DNA of 64,000 nt from Anoplopoma fimbria (taxonomy: Eukaryota; Chordata; Actinopteri; Perciformes; Anoplopomatidae): assembly GCF_027596085.1 (NCBI RefSeq), contig NC_072471.1, forward strand, positions 12,245,810 through 12,309,809, read 5' to 3'. The notes under the pieces were generated by a model that was given only the letters and a program-made list of their open reading frames with translations, was not told the origin of the DNA and searched no databases. The translations under genes and the position numbers were made by a program. Position 1 is the stretch's first letter; every line of letters starts with the position of its first letter. Shown here piece by piece: positions 1 to 12,454 of this stretch.

Positions 1-754
1 TGCAGGAATCAAACAGCACAGTTTCACAGGACAAAATACTATTTCATTTTCCATAAACAGTAACTTAAGCCATTTCTTTAGCTACAAAAACACCAAACAG
101 TTAATGGTCATTATTGCTAGCATGCCATTGAGAGTTGCTCTCCAAAGAAAACATGAAAGCAAGCAGAAGATCTCAAATGAGAACACATTTCTTTCTAATG
201 TAGTCTTGTCACTAGTACATTTGAAGACCTAATCCCCTCACCAGATTGTTGTTATCTGCATTTGAACAATTGTTGCATTCTGTTTGATTCAATTCATTTT
301 AAACTGGCTCTAAACCACAGTATTTGGTGTGAAACAGCTTTAAATGTTCTCCAAATAAAGTACCCGTTACAGCACATCACTCAAAATAAATTAAAGGCAT
401 CGACATTGCTTCGTATGCTAAGGCCATGCCTCGTATGGTTGTAACAGCACTGGTGTCAGTGACTGAGCGGGTAGACCAGAGAGACACAGGTGTTTTTTTT
501 GTTGTTTTAGTTTTAGTAATACAAAATAAAGTAACAAAAAATACTTCTGGCAAACATTCTGGGCCTGTAAATGAGTCGAGAAAATGAAAAAATATGCTGT
601 AATTGTAGTAGTTCTTATGATTCAGTTTTTTCATTAATTCTGTTTAATACCGGATACCCTGATGATGGCTTACCATAACAACCCTACTTAAGGCTCAGCA
701 CTTGAACCACACTACTGCAGTTCTCTCATTATCATATGCCCCTTTCCTTTCCAG
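1..754. other. Non-coding stretch left of the candidate exon
   Basis: AT-rich sequence with no recognised gene, RNA or repeat. Its last bases form a pyrimidine-rich run ending in CCAG at 751-754, which would serve as the splice acceptor of the candidate exon that follows. Short open frames here have no recognisable domain. Confidence 0.5.
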
Positions 755-925
755 TGAGTCGTCCTCAGAAGGTCAGCAAATGGCGACCCTGTTTACTGAG
801 CTCTCGTGCCCACCAAGGGTTCTGGATCCCGTCTTCCACTCCAAGCCCCTGTGGTTCAGTGGTCTGCACAGCGCGACCGGAGGGCAGCTCCATCAAGTCT
901 TGCATCAGGCCGGCCATGCTAAAAG
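755..925 (+). CDS. Possible internal exon, cysteine-rich extracellular module (thrombospondin-1-like?)
   Basis: What is seen: a good acceptor (pyrimidine run, then CCAG at 751-754) and a plausible donor (AAAAG|GTACT at 921-930) enclose 171 bp, a multiple of three. The one frame that starts and ends in phase 1 is open throughout, as is typical of shuffled extracellular modules. It encodes about 57 residues, including KVSKWRPCLL near the start, a PCG, then VC and SC. Family knowledge: the order K-W-x-x-C, a spacer, CG, C, C resembles one of the TSP1-type repeats of THSD7A/THSD7B proteins, long transmembrane proteins encoded by genes with very large introns. Against this, the usual G-x-Q-x-R segment between CG and the next Cys is missing, so the module would be short. 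One other frame is also open here, which weakens the case. No second exon was recognised. It could be chance. Confidence 0.28.
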
Positions 926-1008
926 GTACTCTTTTTGCCCTTGTCTAACGCCTCGCTCTCACCGGCCTCTCATTCTCTGTGGGGGCGTATATTAAATTAA
1001 ATGTTAGG

Positions 1009-1025
1009 CTCTCTCTCTCTCTCTC
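1009..1025. repeat. (CT)n microsatellite
   Basis: About eight uninterrupted CT units, followed by a C-rich stretch and another CTCTCT. This is a simple repeat. Confidence 0.85.
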
Positions 1026-2034
1026 CCCGCTCTCTTGGGTGATTGCCTTACTTCAGTCAGGCTAGTTCAGCTGTGAGGAGGCCTTTTCTTGTTTCTCCTA
1101 CACACGTGAATAAACATCAGGTCAGGTGAGATTTTGAAGGGCTGTCCCAAGGGTTTGCTGTTGAGTAAAAAAGAAAAAACAGCATCAGGGGTTACATAAG
1201 GGCAGGCAGGATGGCACAGTGAGGGCAGTGGGGAAGTAAGTCTCTGCCAGTATAATGTAGACTATTCTGGGCTGTAGTAGCTTAAGAGTACGATTCAATA
1301 AGCTTAGCTACCACCAGCTACTGCTAGCTCATATTTAGAACTAAATACAAACTACATTTTGACAGGAAAACCTTAAGGGAATAGCTCCAAGGTGGAATCT
1401 ATCCATGTATGAGCCAGGCAACTGAGGAGGAGCTGTGGGAGGAGAAAACTGAAAAATGTAGATAGGCAGCATTCAGGCAGACCAGAGGAAGCACAAACAA
1501 CACAAGGAATAGGAATATAATCGTAAAAGTTGAATAAAAAGGTGCAGGCTGAATGGAATCACACTCCATAGGGGTCACATTTCAGATTACACAGTACAGT
1601 CAATGTTTTTTTGAAATCATCTGTAGATGCAGGTTGAAAGCATGTTCCCTGCAAATAGTGTTTTTTTTTTTTTAAAGATATGTTGGTTTTATAAATACAA
1701 GTAACATTGAAGATTTATATTCCCTGGCATCTAACAAGGATGTTTGTGGCATACAGGCTCTTAAACCAGAGTTTGGCATCAGAGCTTACAACAGCTGGAA
1801 AGCTCGCAGCAGCTGCTTGGTTCTCCCTAGAATTCACAAAGTGGATATGACTTTTCTGCAGAGTTCAACAAAAGCAGCTAACTGGTTGTCAAAAGAACAG
1901 CAGAAACACTTTTTGTTTCTTTGCCTTTTCTGCAAACTTTTCATTCCATTGCTTGTTTTTGCCTGCCCTCAAATTCTAAACGGTGTTTCAAACGAAAAAG
2001 CTTTCAGAATTTGGTGCCCTAGTACGATGATAGC

Positions 2035-2075
2035 GGGGGGGTCGGGGGGTCTGGCGGCAAGGGGTAAGCCACGGG
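2035..2075 (+). other. G-rich patch, weak G-quadruplex candidate
   Basis: Runs of seven, six, four and three G occur at 2035-2041, 2044-2049, 2061-2064 and 2073-2075. The loop between the second and third runs is 11 nt, longer than the 7 nt allowed by the usual rule, so this is a marginal quadruplex candidate. Confidence 0.35.
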
Positions 2076-5000
2076 AAGGATGATGCGCTGCTTCAGCACG
2101 CATGGTCTCATTCCTGCAGGAGAATGACTTTACTGGGCTTATTACCGCTTCAGCTAGAGAGCACTGAATTGTTCTTTTTGTTTTGGTAGTGAAGCTCTGA
2201 GGGGGTTTCTAACAATGAATTCCTATTGATTTTTCTGGTCATGTCATCAAATTGTATGTGGCTTGAATTGTGACTACTGTTTTCTCATCTGCTCCCTGAG
2301 GTTCCTCTCCTCTATTAACTTTTATTTATTTTTTTATCCAATTTGGATGAGGCAAAACTAAACAAAAGACAGGAGGAATGAAAGCTGGGACGAAAACTGA
2401 ATCAAAACAGAAGTAAACACAATGAGCAGATCAACCGTGTTAGTCTCATATATCAAGTGTCCTGAAGTTAAGTTCCGGGACACTTGATGAATGTTAATCC
2501 TTGACATGTTTTAGAATAAAATTCAATCATCAGTCTACGCTGTTTTTAGGTTATGCTTGGTCTTGACGGCCCAGCGTCTCCTCTCCTCATCCCTCTGTAT
2601 GCGAATGTAGTTGTACCTCAAAGTCATGTTTGGGGCGTTCTCCCCCTGAACAGCAGCATTTTGAGGCTCCTGTGTCCGCGCATCACCCACTGCCTCTCTG
2701 GCAGTGCCTGACTGAAAGCCTACAGTATTGTTGTTTGCATTTTTATTTGTTCAGGAATAAGATTCATTTTCCAAAAGGTTTGGTTTCATTTATACGTGTT
2801 TTTCATCTCGGATCTCAATAATGAATATCCAAAAGAATTCTAATCAAATACCTACCCCAACAAACACAAATATTCAAGTCCAGCCCTACACAACACCTTT
2901 TGTTTTCTATGCTAGGCTACACATTGGTGGCTGTGTCAGGATATATCGATGTACTATTTCACAGCTTTGATCGTAATCTCCAGAAAAGCAGCAATTTTAC
3001 ATTTACTCCAGGGACTAGGAACACACAGTGTTAGATGTGAGTGATATGAACTATCAACTAACAAGATGCTATACACAATGTGGTCTGTGTTTCGTACTTT
3101 ACAGAACAGTACGCTGACACTCTCTATTATCATAAATAAAATCCTAAATTGACCTTGTAACACTAGAAGTTTTAGATGCATACATTGTGCTTAAGAAATG
3201 AAAATGTGTCCGTCGGTTCTGCATGCCTTAAAAAGTCCGTCCGGTATTCTATGATCTTCACACCAGGCATCTTCTCTCTAACTCGCTCTCAGTGTGACAC
3301 TGTGGCCATCTGTTAATGTGCTGCAGTCTTAATTATGCTCCCATCGCATTAAGTCAATCAGAGATGCGCTTGAGCCAACTGTAACACACCTAGCAGCGGC
3401 TTCACCGATCAATACCCTTCCCTCCGCTACTGTAGCTCTCACCAGCTCTGGCCCTCACTTGGTCTCAGCACACTGGTGGGGAATTGTGCTTTGCTTTGGT
3501 AGAGGTGTTGCTGTAGGTATGCATCTTAAAGCTAAATATGTAGACAGCGCGTAGCATAATGTACCTTATTTTCATGGATTTCCTCTCACTCCGTATAGCT
3601 GTTTTATGGTTAACTGGTTTCATGGTCAGTGATCCAGCAGTCACGGTGCCACTATGCCATGTTGCCTCAATGCATATGTAATTGCGGGTGCATATTAGTA
3701 AAATACTCCGTCTGTCTGTTGTGCTGTCACAAGCCTATTTCTATGTGGTAGGGTTTATGTTTTTTGGAGAGCTTGGTTAAGTGATGTATTACATCAGCTG
3801 GCCTTCTTGTATGATTTCGCATAGCTGTGTGTAACATTTCCAAACAATGGTAGCAAGTGAAGCCAACACTGACAAACAAAAAAGTGAATTTTAAAATAAT
3901 GAGCTGTGTGGGCAGCAATGTAATCTCCTTATGTCTTGAACCTTTACACATATTAACATAAGGTTATCTTAGAAAGGTGATATTTTAGTTGACCAATTAG
4001 CTCCATCAGCCTACGGAGAAAACAAAATGCATTTCCATGAGCATTCAGCTGGTAAATAAATATCGATGTAACTCACCATTATTTACTTGTAGCCCTCATA
4101 GCACCGACTCCCCATTGCTTGGCTGGCATCCATCCATAAAGAACAGAGGAGATTTTTAGAGAAAGAAAAACATCACACCCAACACAGTTATTTAGCACCG
4201 TTCTGCCTGGAGGTTTTGTAACCACATGTGAGTGTGAACATGCAAAGGTGTGAACAGCAAACAGCATCAGGTATTGTTGTCACTGAGAAGTCGTGGTGGC
4301 CTTTCATCTGGAATGAGTTGAATGCAGGGAATGCTGTTCATTTACCTGCCGGTAACTTTCACGATCTTCCTACATTTCTCTCTGACGTTTGCAGCAACAC
4401 TCATCGTTTTCGCTCAACCTTTGACATTCAGCCGACCTCATTCCAGATAATCTCCTTGGTTCAAAAGTTCATGTGAAGACTGACCTGCGTACCAAACATT
4501 AGCTCTCTGCCCGGTCTGCTCTCTCTCCCTCATTGGGCTATCAGGGCTCCATCGGAGGCTTGGCTCTAATCTGCCGGCTCGGGGGTGTGTTTCCTGCGTC
4601 GGGGCTGTGGCCCGATCCATCTGTCTTCATCAGTGAGCCGTGGTGGCTGTGGACTTGGGCCAGCAGGACCCTGCTAAGCACCAGCTGCTAGCTGCCTTTT
4701 ACACTGATTCCCACCAAGTGGGACATATTTACAGTACAGCAAGCTGCATGGTAAGATTGGAGGACCTTTCAGCTCTTAGCGCCTTGATTCTTCCTTTTTC
4801 TCCTGCAATTTAGTTCTGTCTGTTAAAGTTTACACCTTTAGAGTCTAAACAACCTCCACAGTCTTTGCTTTATGTGCCTTTATGTATTATCTCTTTGTCA
4901 TTCTGCCTGCCTAGTTGACTCAGCATCTCTCATATTTCAGGGTATAGAGGTTTACATGAGTACATAAAGGGGTGCACATCAGTTGTTTGTTGGTCCTTCA

Positions 5001-6055
5001 CACTAGACAAGGCTTGTGACAGTTTACAATGGATGGACCATATAGTCTTGGGTTTAATGAGGCTATTTATTTACTGAGACTGCCAAAGATTTCTTTTAAC
5101 GTCTCTCTGTTTTGCTCGGCTCCACTCACACATGAAGCCAAACAAAAAGTTCAGAACAATCTATAGATATAAAATAATGTGTGTTTTCTGTTGTCATTCC
5201 AACCCTTTATTGCTGCTGCCATAACTTCAGTGTGTGTGATGGAGAGACTCTTACACCCCTTCCTCATCCTCTGTCTGCTGTTGGCATTGTTTGCTTATTG
5301 TCCATCCACTCATCCATCCATCTGTTCATGTTCTATCACACTTTCACGATAATTATGTAAACTCACCACTCGAGTCAACAGTTTCTGCCTATCCGTCTCT
5401 GGCATGAAGGAGAGGTTTTGTTGACAGCTCCTCAGAATGAAATAGAGCGGGCTCCTCTATTAAGTCACCAGTTCAACAATCATAATGCTTGAGTGCAAAG
5501 AAAATAAATTATGCAAAAATACTACCTATTGCTTCTTCCTGTGCTCAGTCGCTAACAGAGGCGGATGACCCTGTAGAGTGGGTCACAGTGAGTGGATTGA
5601 TTTGGAGGGGCCGTTACTTAGCATGGTAAGACACTAAGCTAATTACCCTCCTTATAAACACCATCATGGCCTTTAGCTGCTATTGAATAAGGCCATGGGC
5701 TCTGAACGATGAGACTGGGCTGCAGAGGCCCTGAGGCCGGGTCTCCTTCCTATGGAAATCAATTTTTGGTCTAAATGGCAATAAGATTAGCGCAGTCGTG
5801 ATCTGATCCTTTGATTTTCTTTTCCATCTCCCCACAAGCTCTTCTTTCTTTTCCAGCTGCCCTGCCGCATTTTCATGTGAGCAAATGTAGATTAAATAGT
5901 GTGTCTTCATTAAACAGGAGAAGTTAAGGAAATTCCACTAGAAAGTGTTCTGGGAAATCTTTATATTTCAATCCAGATTGAAGCGTTTTAAAAAAACAAT
6001 ATATATTAATAATATAGTTACAATATAACAATATATATATTAATATTTGTAATAA

Positions 6056-6345
6056 GTGGTGATTCCCCTGATGGTTGGAACTCCAACTCAGTAATTTGTC
6101 CAATACTCTGGCATATATGACCGAATATCTTCCTATCAGTCTCAGCTGTACTTTGTTTTTAGTGCTAATTAGCAAATGATAGCATAACATGTTAAAGTAA
6201 ACTAAGACGATCACTGTGGTTAAAACTGTACATGCTACATCAGCATATTAGCTTTGTCATTATTAGCATAGCAATTGGCCCAAAGCACCATTAGCACAGC
6301 CTCATAGAGCTGCTAGCACGGCTTGTCCAGCTAAAAGACTTTAAC
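6056..6345 (+). repeat. Teleost interspersed repeat, family A, copy 1 (3' part)
   Basis: This stretch contains the recognisable series TTTGTCCAATAC, CAGCTGTACTTTGT, AGTGCTAATTAGCAAATG and AGAGCTGCTAGCACGGCTTG. The same ordered words occur at 45365-45578, and the upstream part of the family is present at 55000-55345. I recognise the series as a common repeat in introns and intergenic DNA of percomorph fishes but cannot give its database name. It is non-coding, diverged, and ends just before the LINE relic. Confidence 0.6.
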
Positions 6346-6681
6346 TATTTAAAAGAAGAAAGTTAAGTCATTTAAAAAAACCAACAAAAAAAAAACCAGA
6401 CCAACCAAAATGGCATAATGTAATCTACACCGGAACAGAAATGACATCTTGCACAATAAAATAGGTAAACAATATCCTTGCCTTTTAAACAAAATAATTT
6501 GTTCTAAAGCAATTTTAGAATGATATAATGGTACATGTCCAAACGTTTGTCTTCTAGATTATTCCGGTATTAAAAGGTGGTTTTACCAAAGTCCAAATTA
6601 GATTCAAATGATAATAAAGATGGTCCATAGCATGTTTACTTATACAATCCATACATACATGTTGATGACAGTAACATTAGC

Positions 6682-8140
6682 CCGAGGTTGCTGAAAGTGT
6701 GCTCCTCTCAGGCACCTCTTCAATCTCTCCCTGAGGTTGAAGAAGGTGCCCACAATCTGGAAGACGTCCTGCATTGTCCCGGTGCCGAAGAAGAGTCGTC
6801 CCAGCAGTCTTAATGACTACAGACCTGTGGCCCTGACATCACACGTCATGAAGACCCTGGAGAGACTGGTTCTGCGGCACCTGAGGACCCAGCTTACAGC
6901 TTTCCTGGACCCACTACAGTTCGCCTATCTGCCACACATCGGGGTGGAGGACTCCATCATCTACCTGACGCACAAGGCCCTCTCTCACCTGGAGAAGCAG
7001 GGAAGCACTGTGAGAGTCATGTTCTTTGACTTCTCCAGTGCTTTCAACACCATCCATCCCTCCTTACTGAGAGAGAAGCTGCTGGAGATGAGCCTGCACC
7101 CCGACACCACTTCCTGGATCACAGACTACCTCACAGGCCGGCCACAGTACGTCAGGGTGGATGGCTGTGTCTGAGTCTGTGATCAGCAACACCGGCGCAC
7201 CCCAAGGAACTGTACTGGCACCGTTCCTCTTCACTCTCTACACCTCGGACTTCCGCTTCAACTCTGGTTCCTGCCACCTCCAAAAGTTTTCCGATGACTC
7301 CTCCATTGTTGGATGTATCACCAGGGACAACAAGGAGGAGTACAGAGGACTGATTGAGAGCTTCATCACATGGTGCAGCAACAACCACCTGAAGCTCAAC
7401 ATCAGCAAGACCAAGGAGCTTGTGGTGGACTACCAGAGGAACAGAAGCCCCCCCTGTCCCTGTTTTCATTCAGGGAGGGGAAGTGGAGAGGGTTGAGTCC
7501 TACAAGTACCTTGGGGTGCAGATCAACAATAAACTGGACTGGACACACAACACTGGCAGGCTGTTCTTCCTGAGGAGGCTGAGGTCCTTCAATGTGTGCA
7601 ATAAACTGCTCAAGGCATTCTACCAGTCTGTGGTAGCCAGCGCCCTCTTCTTTGCTGTGGTGTGCTGGGGTGGTGGCATCAGGACCGGCGATGCCAACAA
7701 ACTCAACAAGCTGGTGAGGAAAGCCAGCTCTGTGGTGGGTCTGGAGCTGGACAGTCTGGAGTCAGTGGGTGAGAGGAGGATGAAGGCCAAACTCGGAGCC
7801 ATCCTGGACAATCCCTCTCACCCTCTCCATGAGGAACTGTGGCAGCTGGGCAGCTCTTTCAGCCATCGGCTCATTCTACCAAAGAGCAGGACGGAGCGCT
7901 TCAGACGCTCATTTGTGCCCCACTGCCATCAGACTGTTCAACAACAGCGGAGACCACAGTCTGTCAACATGCTGACCAGCCCCCCCCCATGTGGATACAC
8001 TGTACATTTTTATATTTATTTTTATTTTTATTCTATTTTTATTTTATTGTATAATATGTGTATTTATTATCTGTTTCTATGTAGTTGAGCTGCTGCAACA
8101 CCCGAATTTCCCAGATGGGGATCAATAAAAAGGAATATAA
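6682..8140 (+). mobile_element. 5'-truncated LINE, CR1/L2 superfamily (Rex1/Maui-like)
   Basis: A non-LTR retrotransposon fragment. It enters within the region before the reverse transcriptase core, runs through the RT domain and the short C-terminal region, and ends in a T-rich 3' UTR. The UTR closes with AATTTCCCAGATGGGGATC then AATAAAAAGG, the 3'-end signature of fish L2/Rex1-type elements. The 5' truncation is typical of LINE insertions. No clear target-site duplication was found, as expected for this group. The element is G+C richer and more codon-like than its flanks. The superfamily is fairly certain; the exact family is not. Confidence 0.88.
6722..7965 (+). pseudogene. LINE reverse transcriptase, frameshifted relic
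   Basis: The reading frame encodes an RNA-dependent DNA polymerase of a non-LTR element, which would copy element RNA at a nicked target. Visible motifs: NDYRPVALTS near 6810; FFDFSSAFNTI (RT motif A with its catalytic Asp) at about 7022-7054; APQGTVLAP (motif B) near 7197-7223; FSDD (motif C, second catalytic pair) at 7288-7299; YKYLGV at 7501-7518; FFLRRLRSF at 7564-7590. The frame shifts by one base three times: near 7160-7172, in the C-rich run near 7448-7456 and near 7915-7925. About ten codons appear to be missing near 7550, between LDWT and the FFLRRL motif. No endonuclease domain remains. It cannot encode an active protein. Confidence 0.88.
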
Positions 8141-9280
8141 TTATTCACCTTGTTGCTACAGTAAATTAGCCTTTACTGAGACATACACCACAGTGGTACT
8201 TCAAACGTGATGGTTTACTACGTGCACCTATCTGACAAAAATGGAGATTGCATGTCCTTTGTGCTTGAGGCAAGGGCCATCAACTCCATGCTTCACCTGG
8301 AGCGTATGCGTTTGATGCTCCAGGAAATCATGAAATATAATCTGCTGGCATTCTTTCATGTTCCTGGTCTGGTCTTGATGTTTTGAACAGCGAGGGATGC
8401 GGGTAATGTACTCTAGCGTTGTCAGTCACGCTACAATAAACAGCGATGTGTGACAGCAGAGATCCAATGCATAGTGATCGTACGATGACATCTCTTGGCA
8501 GGCCAATAAAGGAAAATGTCCGCCACCATCATGGAGTGCTGCACATTTTATAGTGAAGCATCAGGGTTGACTGGGAGCCCAGGCATGTGTATGTGGTACT
8601 GTATGATGTAATTGCAAAGCATTTTCATAGTGATTTGTGTTTGTGCGTGCTTTTCTGACAAATGTAAATGTGATTGTACATCTTTGTTCTTGTGTGTGAG
8701 CTGCCAGTCTTGGCAGGAATATAGCGTGGATGAGGTGCTACTTTACGGTGCCCATGAGGCACTCATGGTTTCTCGAAGCTAACTCTCAATTTATGTTTCA
8801 TGCGGATCAACGAATCTCTATTGCAAGTGAGCCTTGTAAATATTTGCACAGCTTAGTAAAGTGCCAATTTAACTATGATATATTCCGACTGCTGTGAACA
8901 TCTTTAATAATCATGCGATTTGTGCGCCTGTGTCGACACTAACTTGGGTGTGTTGCAAAGAGAAATCGCAGAGGGAATCGGAGGCTCCGCAACCATCAGA
9001 GCAGGTTGTGCAATATGTACAGTAGCAGAGAGGTGGTGTCAAGTGGGAATAGTCGGCTCTCTGCCTGGAAGAGAACAAAAGACCTACCTCAGGTCTCATT
9101 CTAACACATGAGATATGAGATGGCTTCTATTCTGCCCACCTCCGTTTCTCTAGGGTTGTTGTGCAGTGACAGTGAGCAACAGAGGCTAATTGTGTTGGAT
9201 CTAGCCAGACTGAATTTGCATGGGCCTCCATTTCTTATCCTTTTTGGCATAGCTGTGCTATTTTTTTTGTTTTTCAAGGG

Positions 9281-9296
9281 CAATTGCATGCAATTG
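9281..9296. repeat. Perfect 16-bp palindrome CAATTGCATGCAATTG
   Basis: The sequence equals its own reverse complement over 16 bp, with GCATGC at its centre flanked by CAATTG. It does not extend further. It could be a homodimeric protein-binding site or chance. Confidence 0.9.
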
Positions 9297-10276
9297 GAGT
9301 TGGATCAGGCACAGCAGAGGCTTTTTCTTTTAACGTTATTGGACCCACGCTAGTCATCGCTTGATTGAAGTCTGCTTTATTGCACCTTACCTATGCTGAA
9401 ACGAAGCCGAAACACTGCTATCCTGCAGCATGTTACTCAGTTTTTCATCATTTTCCTCATAATCTTCCTCTTTTTTCTCTCTTTCTCTCAGGGATTATCC
9501 CTGAACCTTAAGCTCATGTTCCATCCTAACTGTGTCAAACTCTCTGATATGCAGTAAACAAGGCTGGCATCACAAAGCAGATAGAATAGAGACTGTGCCA
9601 TATGTGCAGTGCTTGAGACAACATGCATGTTTCTCAACGGAGAGGCTAACCTTTTAAAATGTTAATTGTTGTGCTCCTTGTTTAATCATGGGAGAGAACC
9701 TACCACCTAAATATAGCCACACTTCCTGTCCGTGCCCACTCAAATAGAACAAGGCTGATTTACACTGCAAAGGGATGACATTAACGACCGCCTCCCACAG
9801 GATTCTAACATCAATATTTTATTTACATTTTCAAGGCAATGTTGAGCTAAAAGAAGTCCAGGAATTGTTGTGTTGTTTGGATAGTACGAGAAAGCAAACA
9901 TGGAGAAAATCAAGCAAAATACAAAACGGAGCAGAAAAGGCATCTTGTATGCTTTTGTCTGTCTTTTTTTCTTGTTTTTCTATGTATTTATACACCTCCA
10001 CCCCTCAATCTGCGCTTTCATCTTGTTCAAATACTGTCCATGTGCCCCCCCCTCACGTCCAACCCTTTCTCTTTCCATCTCTCTTACAGCAGATGATTTA
10101 TTATGCCCGTTCAGTGAAGGCATCATAGTGCAGCTGAAAGCAGCAGGCCGTTTGCAGGGCACCAGCAGCGCCTTTGTCTGCGAGGCATGCTGCTAAACAG
10201 CAGGCCTTAGGATGCTTGTTGCCATTTCCACTCTTAAAGTTGATTGCTACAGAGAAATGAAAGCCCTATCATACCA

Positions 10277-10292
10277 CACCCCACGTGGGGTG
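10277..10292. promoter_or_regulatory. Perfect 16-bp palindrome with E-box core
   Basis: CACCCCACGTGGGGTG equals its own reverse complement. The central CACGTG is a canonical E-box, the kind bound by bHLH-ZIP dimers such as MYC/MAX and USF. The symmetrical CCCC/GGGG flanks make it stand out from the AT-rich surroundings. Function is inferred only from the motif. Confidence 0.45.
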
Positions 10293-12454
10293 CAGAAATG
10301 AATATTTCCCTTCTTTTATTCATTGCTCATTTCCCTTTTTTAAGACTGATTATAGCCAATCTAAAAGCAATATCAGATGGAATTTGTCTTTGTGGCTGTG
10401 TAATGCTGGGAGCAGTTGTCATCAATAATGTTGGTTTCACAGTATGTAAGATTTCCCCAGACTCTTGGGTCATTTCCTCAGACTACAGTTAGCAGTATGT
10501 GTCACTTGGACAACACTGATGTGTAATAAATTGCGATACTTGTTTTTTACAGTCCAATTTGATGCCGAAAATTACAAAGAAATTGGAAATAAATTACTGT
10601 TCCGTTTTTTTTATAGATCTTGATGTTGGGGTGGATTTGACAGTGCTTTGCCCCGGCTTTGATATCTTTGCTTTGGAGCAGAAATCTTTAAATAAGGAAA
10701 CGTAATCATTAAGCATGGTGTCTGCATCAAAAGGGCCTGATTGCTTTGAATGTAGCGTCCTGTAATGCTTCCCATTAATAATCTCTTTATTGGCAAAGGG
10801 GCAGATAAACAACATTCTTCACAGTTACTCTGTGTTCCAATCACTGCACAAAACCCGTCTTATCAATTTGTTTTCGTCCTTAATTGAGTCCTAAATGCCA
10901 TACTACAAGCTCCCAGTGCAGTAATATTAGTTTAACCTATTTCAGATAGATATCTTATTTTAAGTGTATGCATCTCTTGAATATTGAAGCAAGGTTCTGA
11001 CCATTAATATAATGGCAAACAACTAACTGCTATGTAAAGATATAGTGGAGTAATGGCTACTTGACCAAAGAATGAAGTTGCTCCTGCTCTTTGTCAGGGG
11101 TTGCGTTTTCTTGATATTTTTCATTTTGAAGGACAGTGTTTTTGTGATTTTGTCAGTGTGGTCACTTTTCATTTCAACACCACACAAAGCACAGTGACAG
11201 CAAAAGCCAATTGAAACACTGCGGCCATTGTGCCAAAACATTTGATTATGATTTTTTTTATTTTACACTACTGTGAAAAGTTACTGTAGACCACTGTCAG
11301 CCTTTCAGATTTTTCTGTCATTGTTGAAGATATTCATTCAATTATTGCAAATATTTGAACAACACCTGTGCTCTGTGTTTATGTTTTGATAAAAGCATCT
11401 CTTTGCTTATAAAGCTGGGCCTGCCACACTTTTGAGTCCACTAGCAAGCTCATGGCTGCCTGGACTCGCAGTGTGAGTAGCCCCCACCCTCTGGTTACCA
11501 CCTAGGTGAACACTGGTATGCATCTTACAGTGCTAACAGCACGAACAGTGCAAACAACTGCAGCAGTGCTGACGGAGCCAACCGTGTTAACCTGATGGGG
11601 AACTGAAGGTTGGGCGCTACACTTCCGCGACAAAGCAGTTGGTCGCAACGGGGTTATCAGCTGTAACAGCAGCATGAGCGTGGCGAAGGTAGGAGGCCAT
11701 GAGCTAGCCAGTGGGGCACGCTCACACGCACTCAAAGGAAGGCTGTGTAAACAGAGCACAGAGAGGCTGGGATTGCAACACACACAAAGGGGAATAACTT
11801 TGTTTGATGCTATTAAAGCTCTAAATATTGTCTAGAGAACCTTTAAAATGGAAACGTAGCAATGTGCAACAAAAGCGGTACGTTCTGCAAACTACTAAAC
11901 ATGGATGTAAACAATGCAAAATTTAAAGTAAAAAAATAAAATAAAAAATCAGCTTTGCAAATGTTTTATTTGGACAGGATCACATTCAACATGTTTGTTA
12001 GACCTCAGGGACACACGTGTGTGTGTGTGTATATGTTTTGTTAAATGTAAATATAATTTTTCCTGAACAGGGAACCTTTAAGGTTAGAGAAAGATCATTG
12101 TTATTAAAAAAAAAAAAAGTATTCTGTGCTGGTTTGTAATAGTAGGTGAACCGTCTAATGCACTATTGCCCATCCACAGCACCAACCTCCGCACCCTTAC
12201 ACTTTTTACCATCTAGCTAAATAAAGCACACACTATTCTCTACATTGTCGCTGGATATAGGTCATGAGTTGCCGGTCCTTCCTGGCACACTGAGCTGCAA
12301 AATAAGTTTGGCTCAGTTTGGCTTAATTTAGCAAAAAAAGGCTCCAAAGCCACACTAATAAATATTTTCAATTAAAAATGGCATTAAAAATTCTTTCACA
12401 TTCAGATGGAGAACACAGCCATGTCACAACATTCACATCTAATTTTCTAACTTC

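Larger units (their letters stand above)
926..6055. other. Long non-coding stretch, no gene recognised
   Basis: About 5.1 kb without a supportable gene. It holds a short (CT)n run at 1009-1025, a run of T near 1662-1673 and a G-rich patch at 2035-2075. The segment near 4490-4640 is richer in G+C and CpG than its surroundings but carries no recognisable promoter element. The segment around 5990-6050 is an A/T-only-rich patch with many ATAT/TAAT words. I see no RNA gene. Confidence 0.5.
8141..12454. other. Non-coding stretch with two perfect palindromes
   Basis: About 4.3 kb with no recognised gene or transposon. It contains 16-bp palindromes at 9281-9296 and 10277-10292. The stretch 10594-10845 has a conserved-non-coding look, with a TCF/LEF-like CATCAAAAG word and balanced composition, but this is an impression only. 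Acceptor-like sequences at about 9500 and 10089 are not followed by credible exons. Confidence 0.45.

Noticed and set aside
10090..10194. Acceptor-like CTCTCTTACAG followed by a short open frame ending in a stop
   Set aside because: Short, no domain, no start or partner exon, and two frames open at first. Insufficient evidence.
10594..10815. Minus-strand 73-codon frame that looks protein-like
   Set aside because: No domain recognised, a second overlapping minus-strand frame covers the same bases, and no splice sites frame it. A conserved non-coding element is at least as likely.
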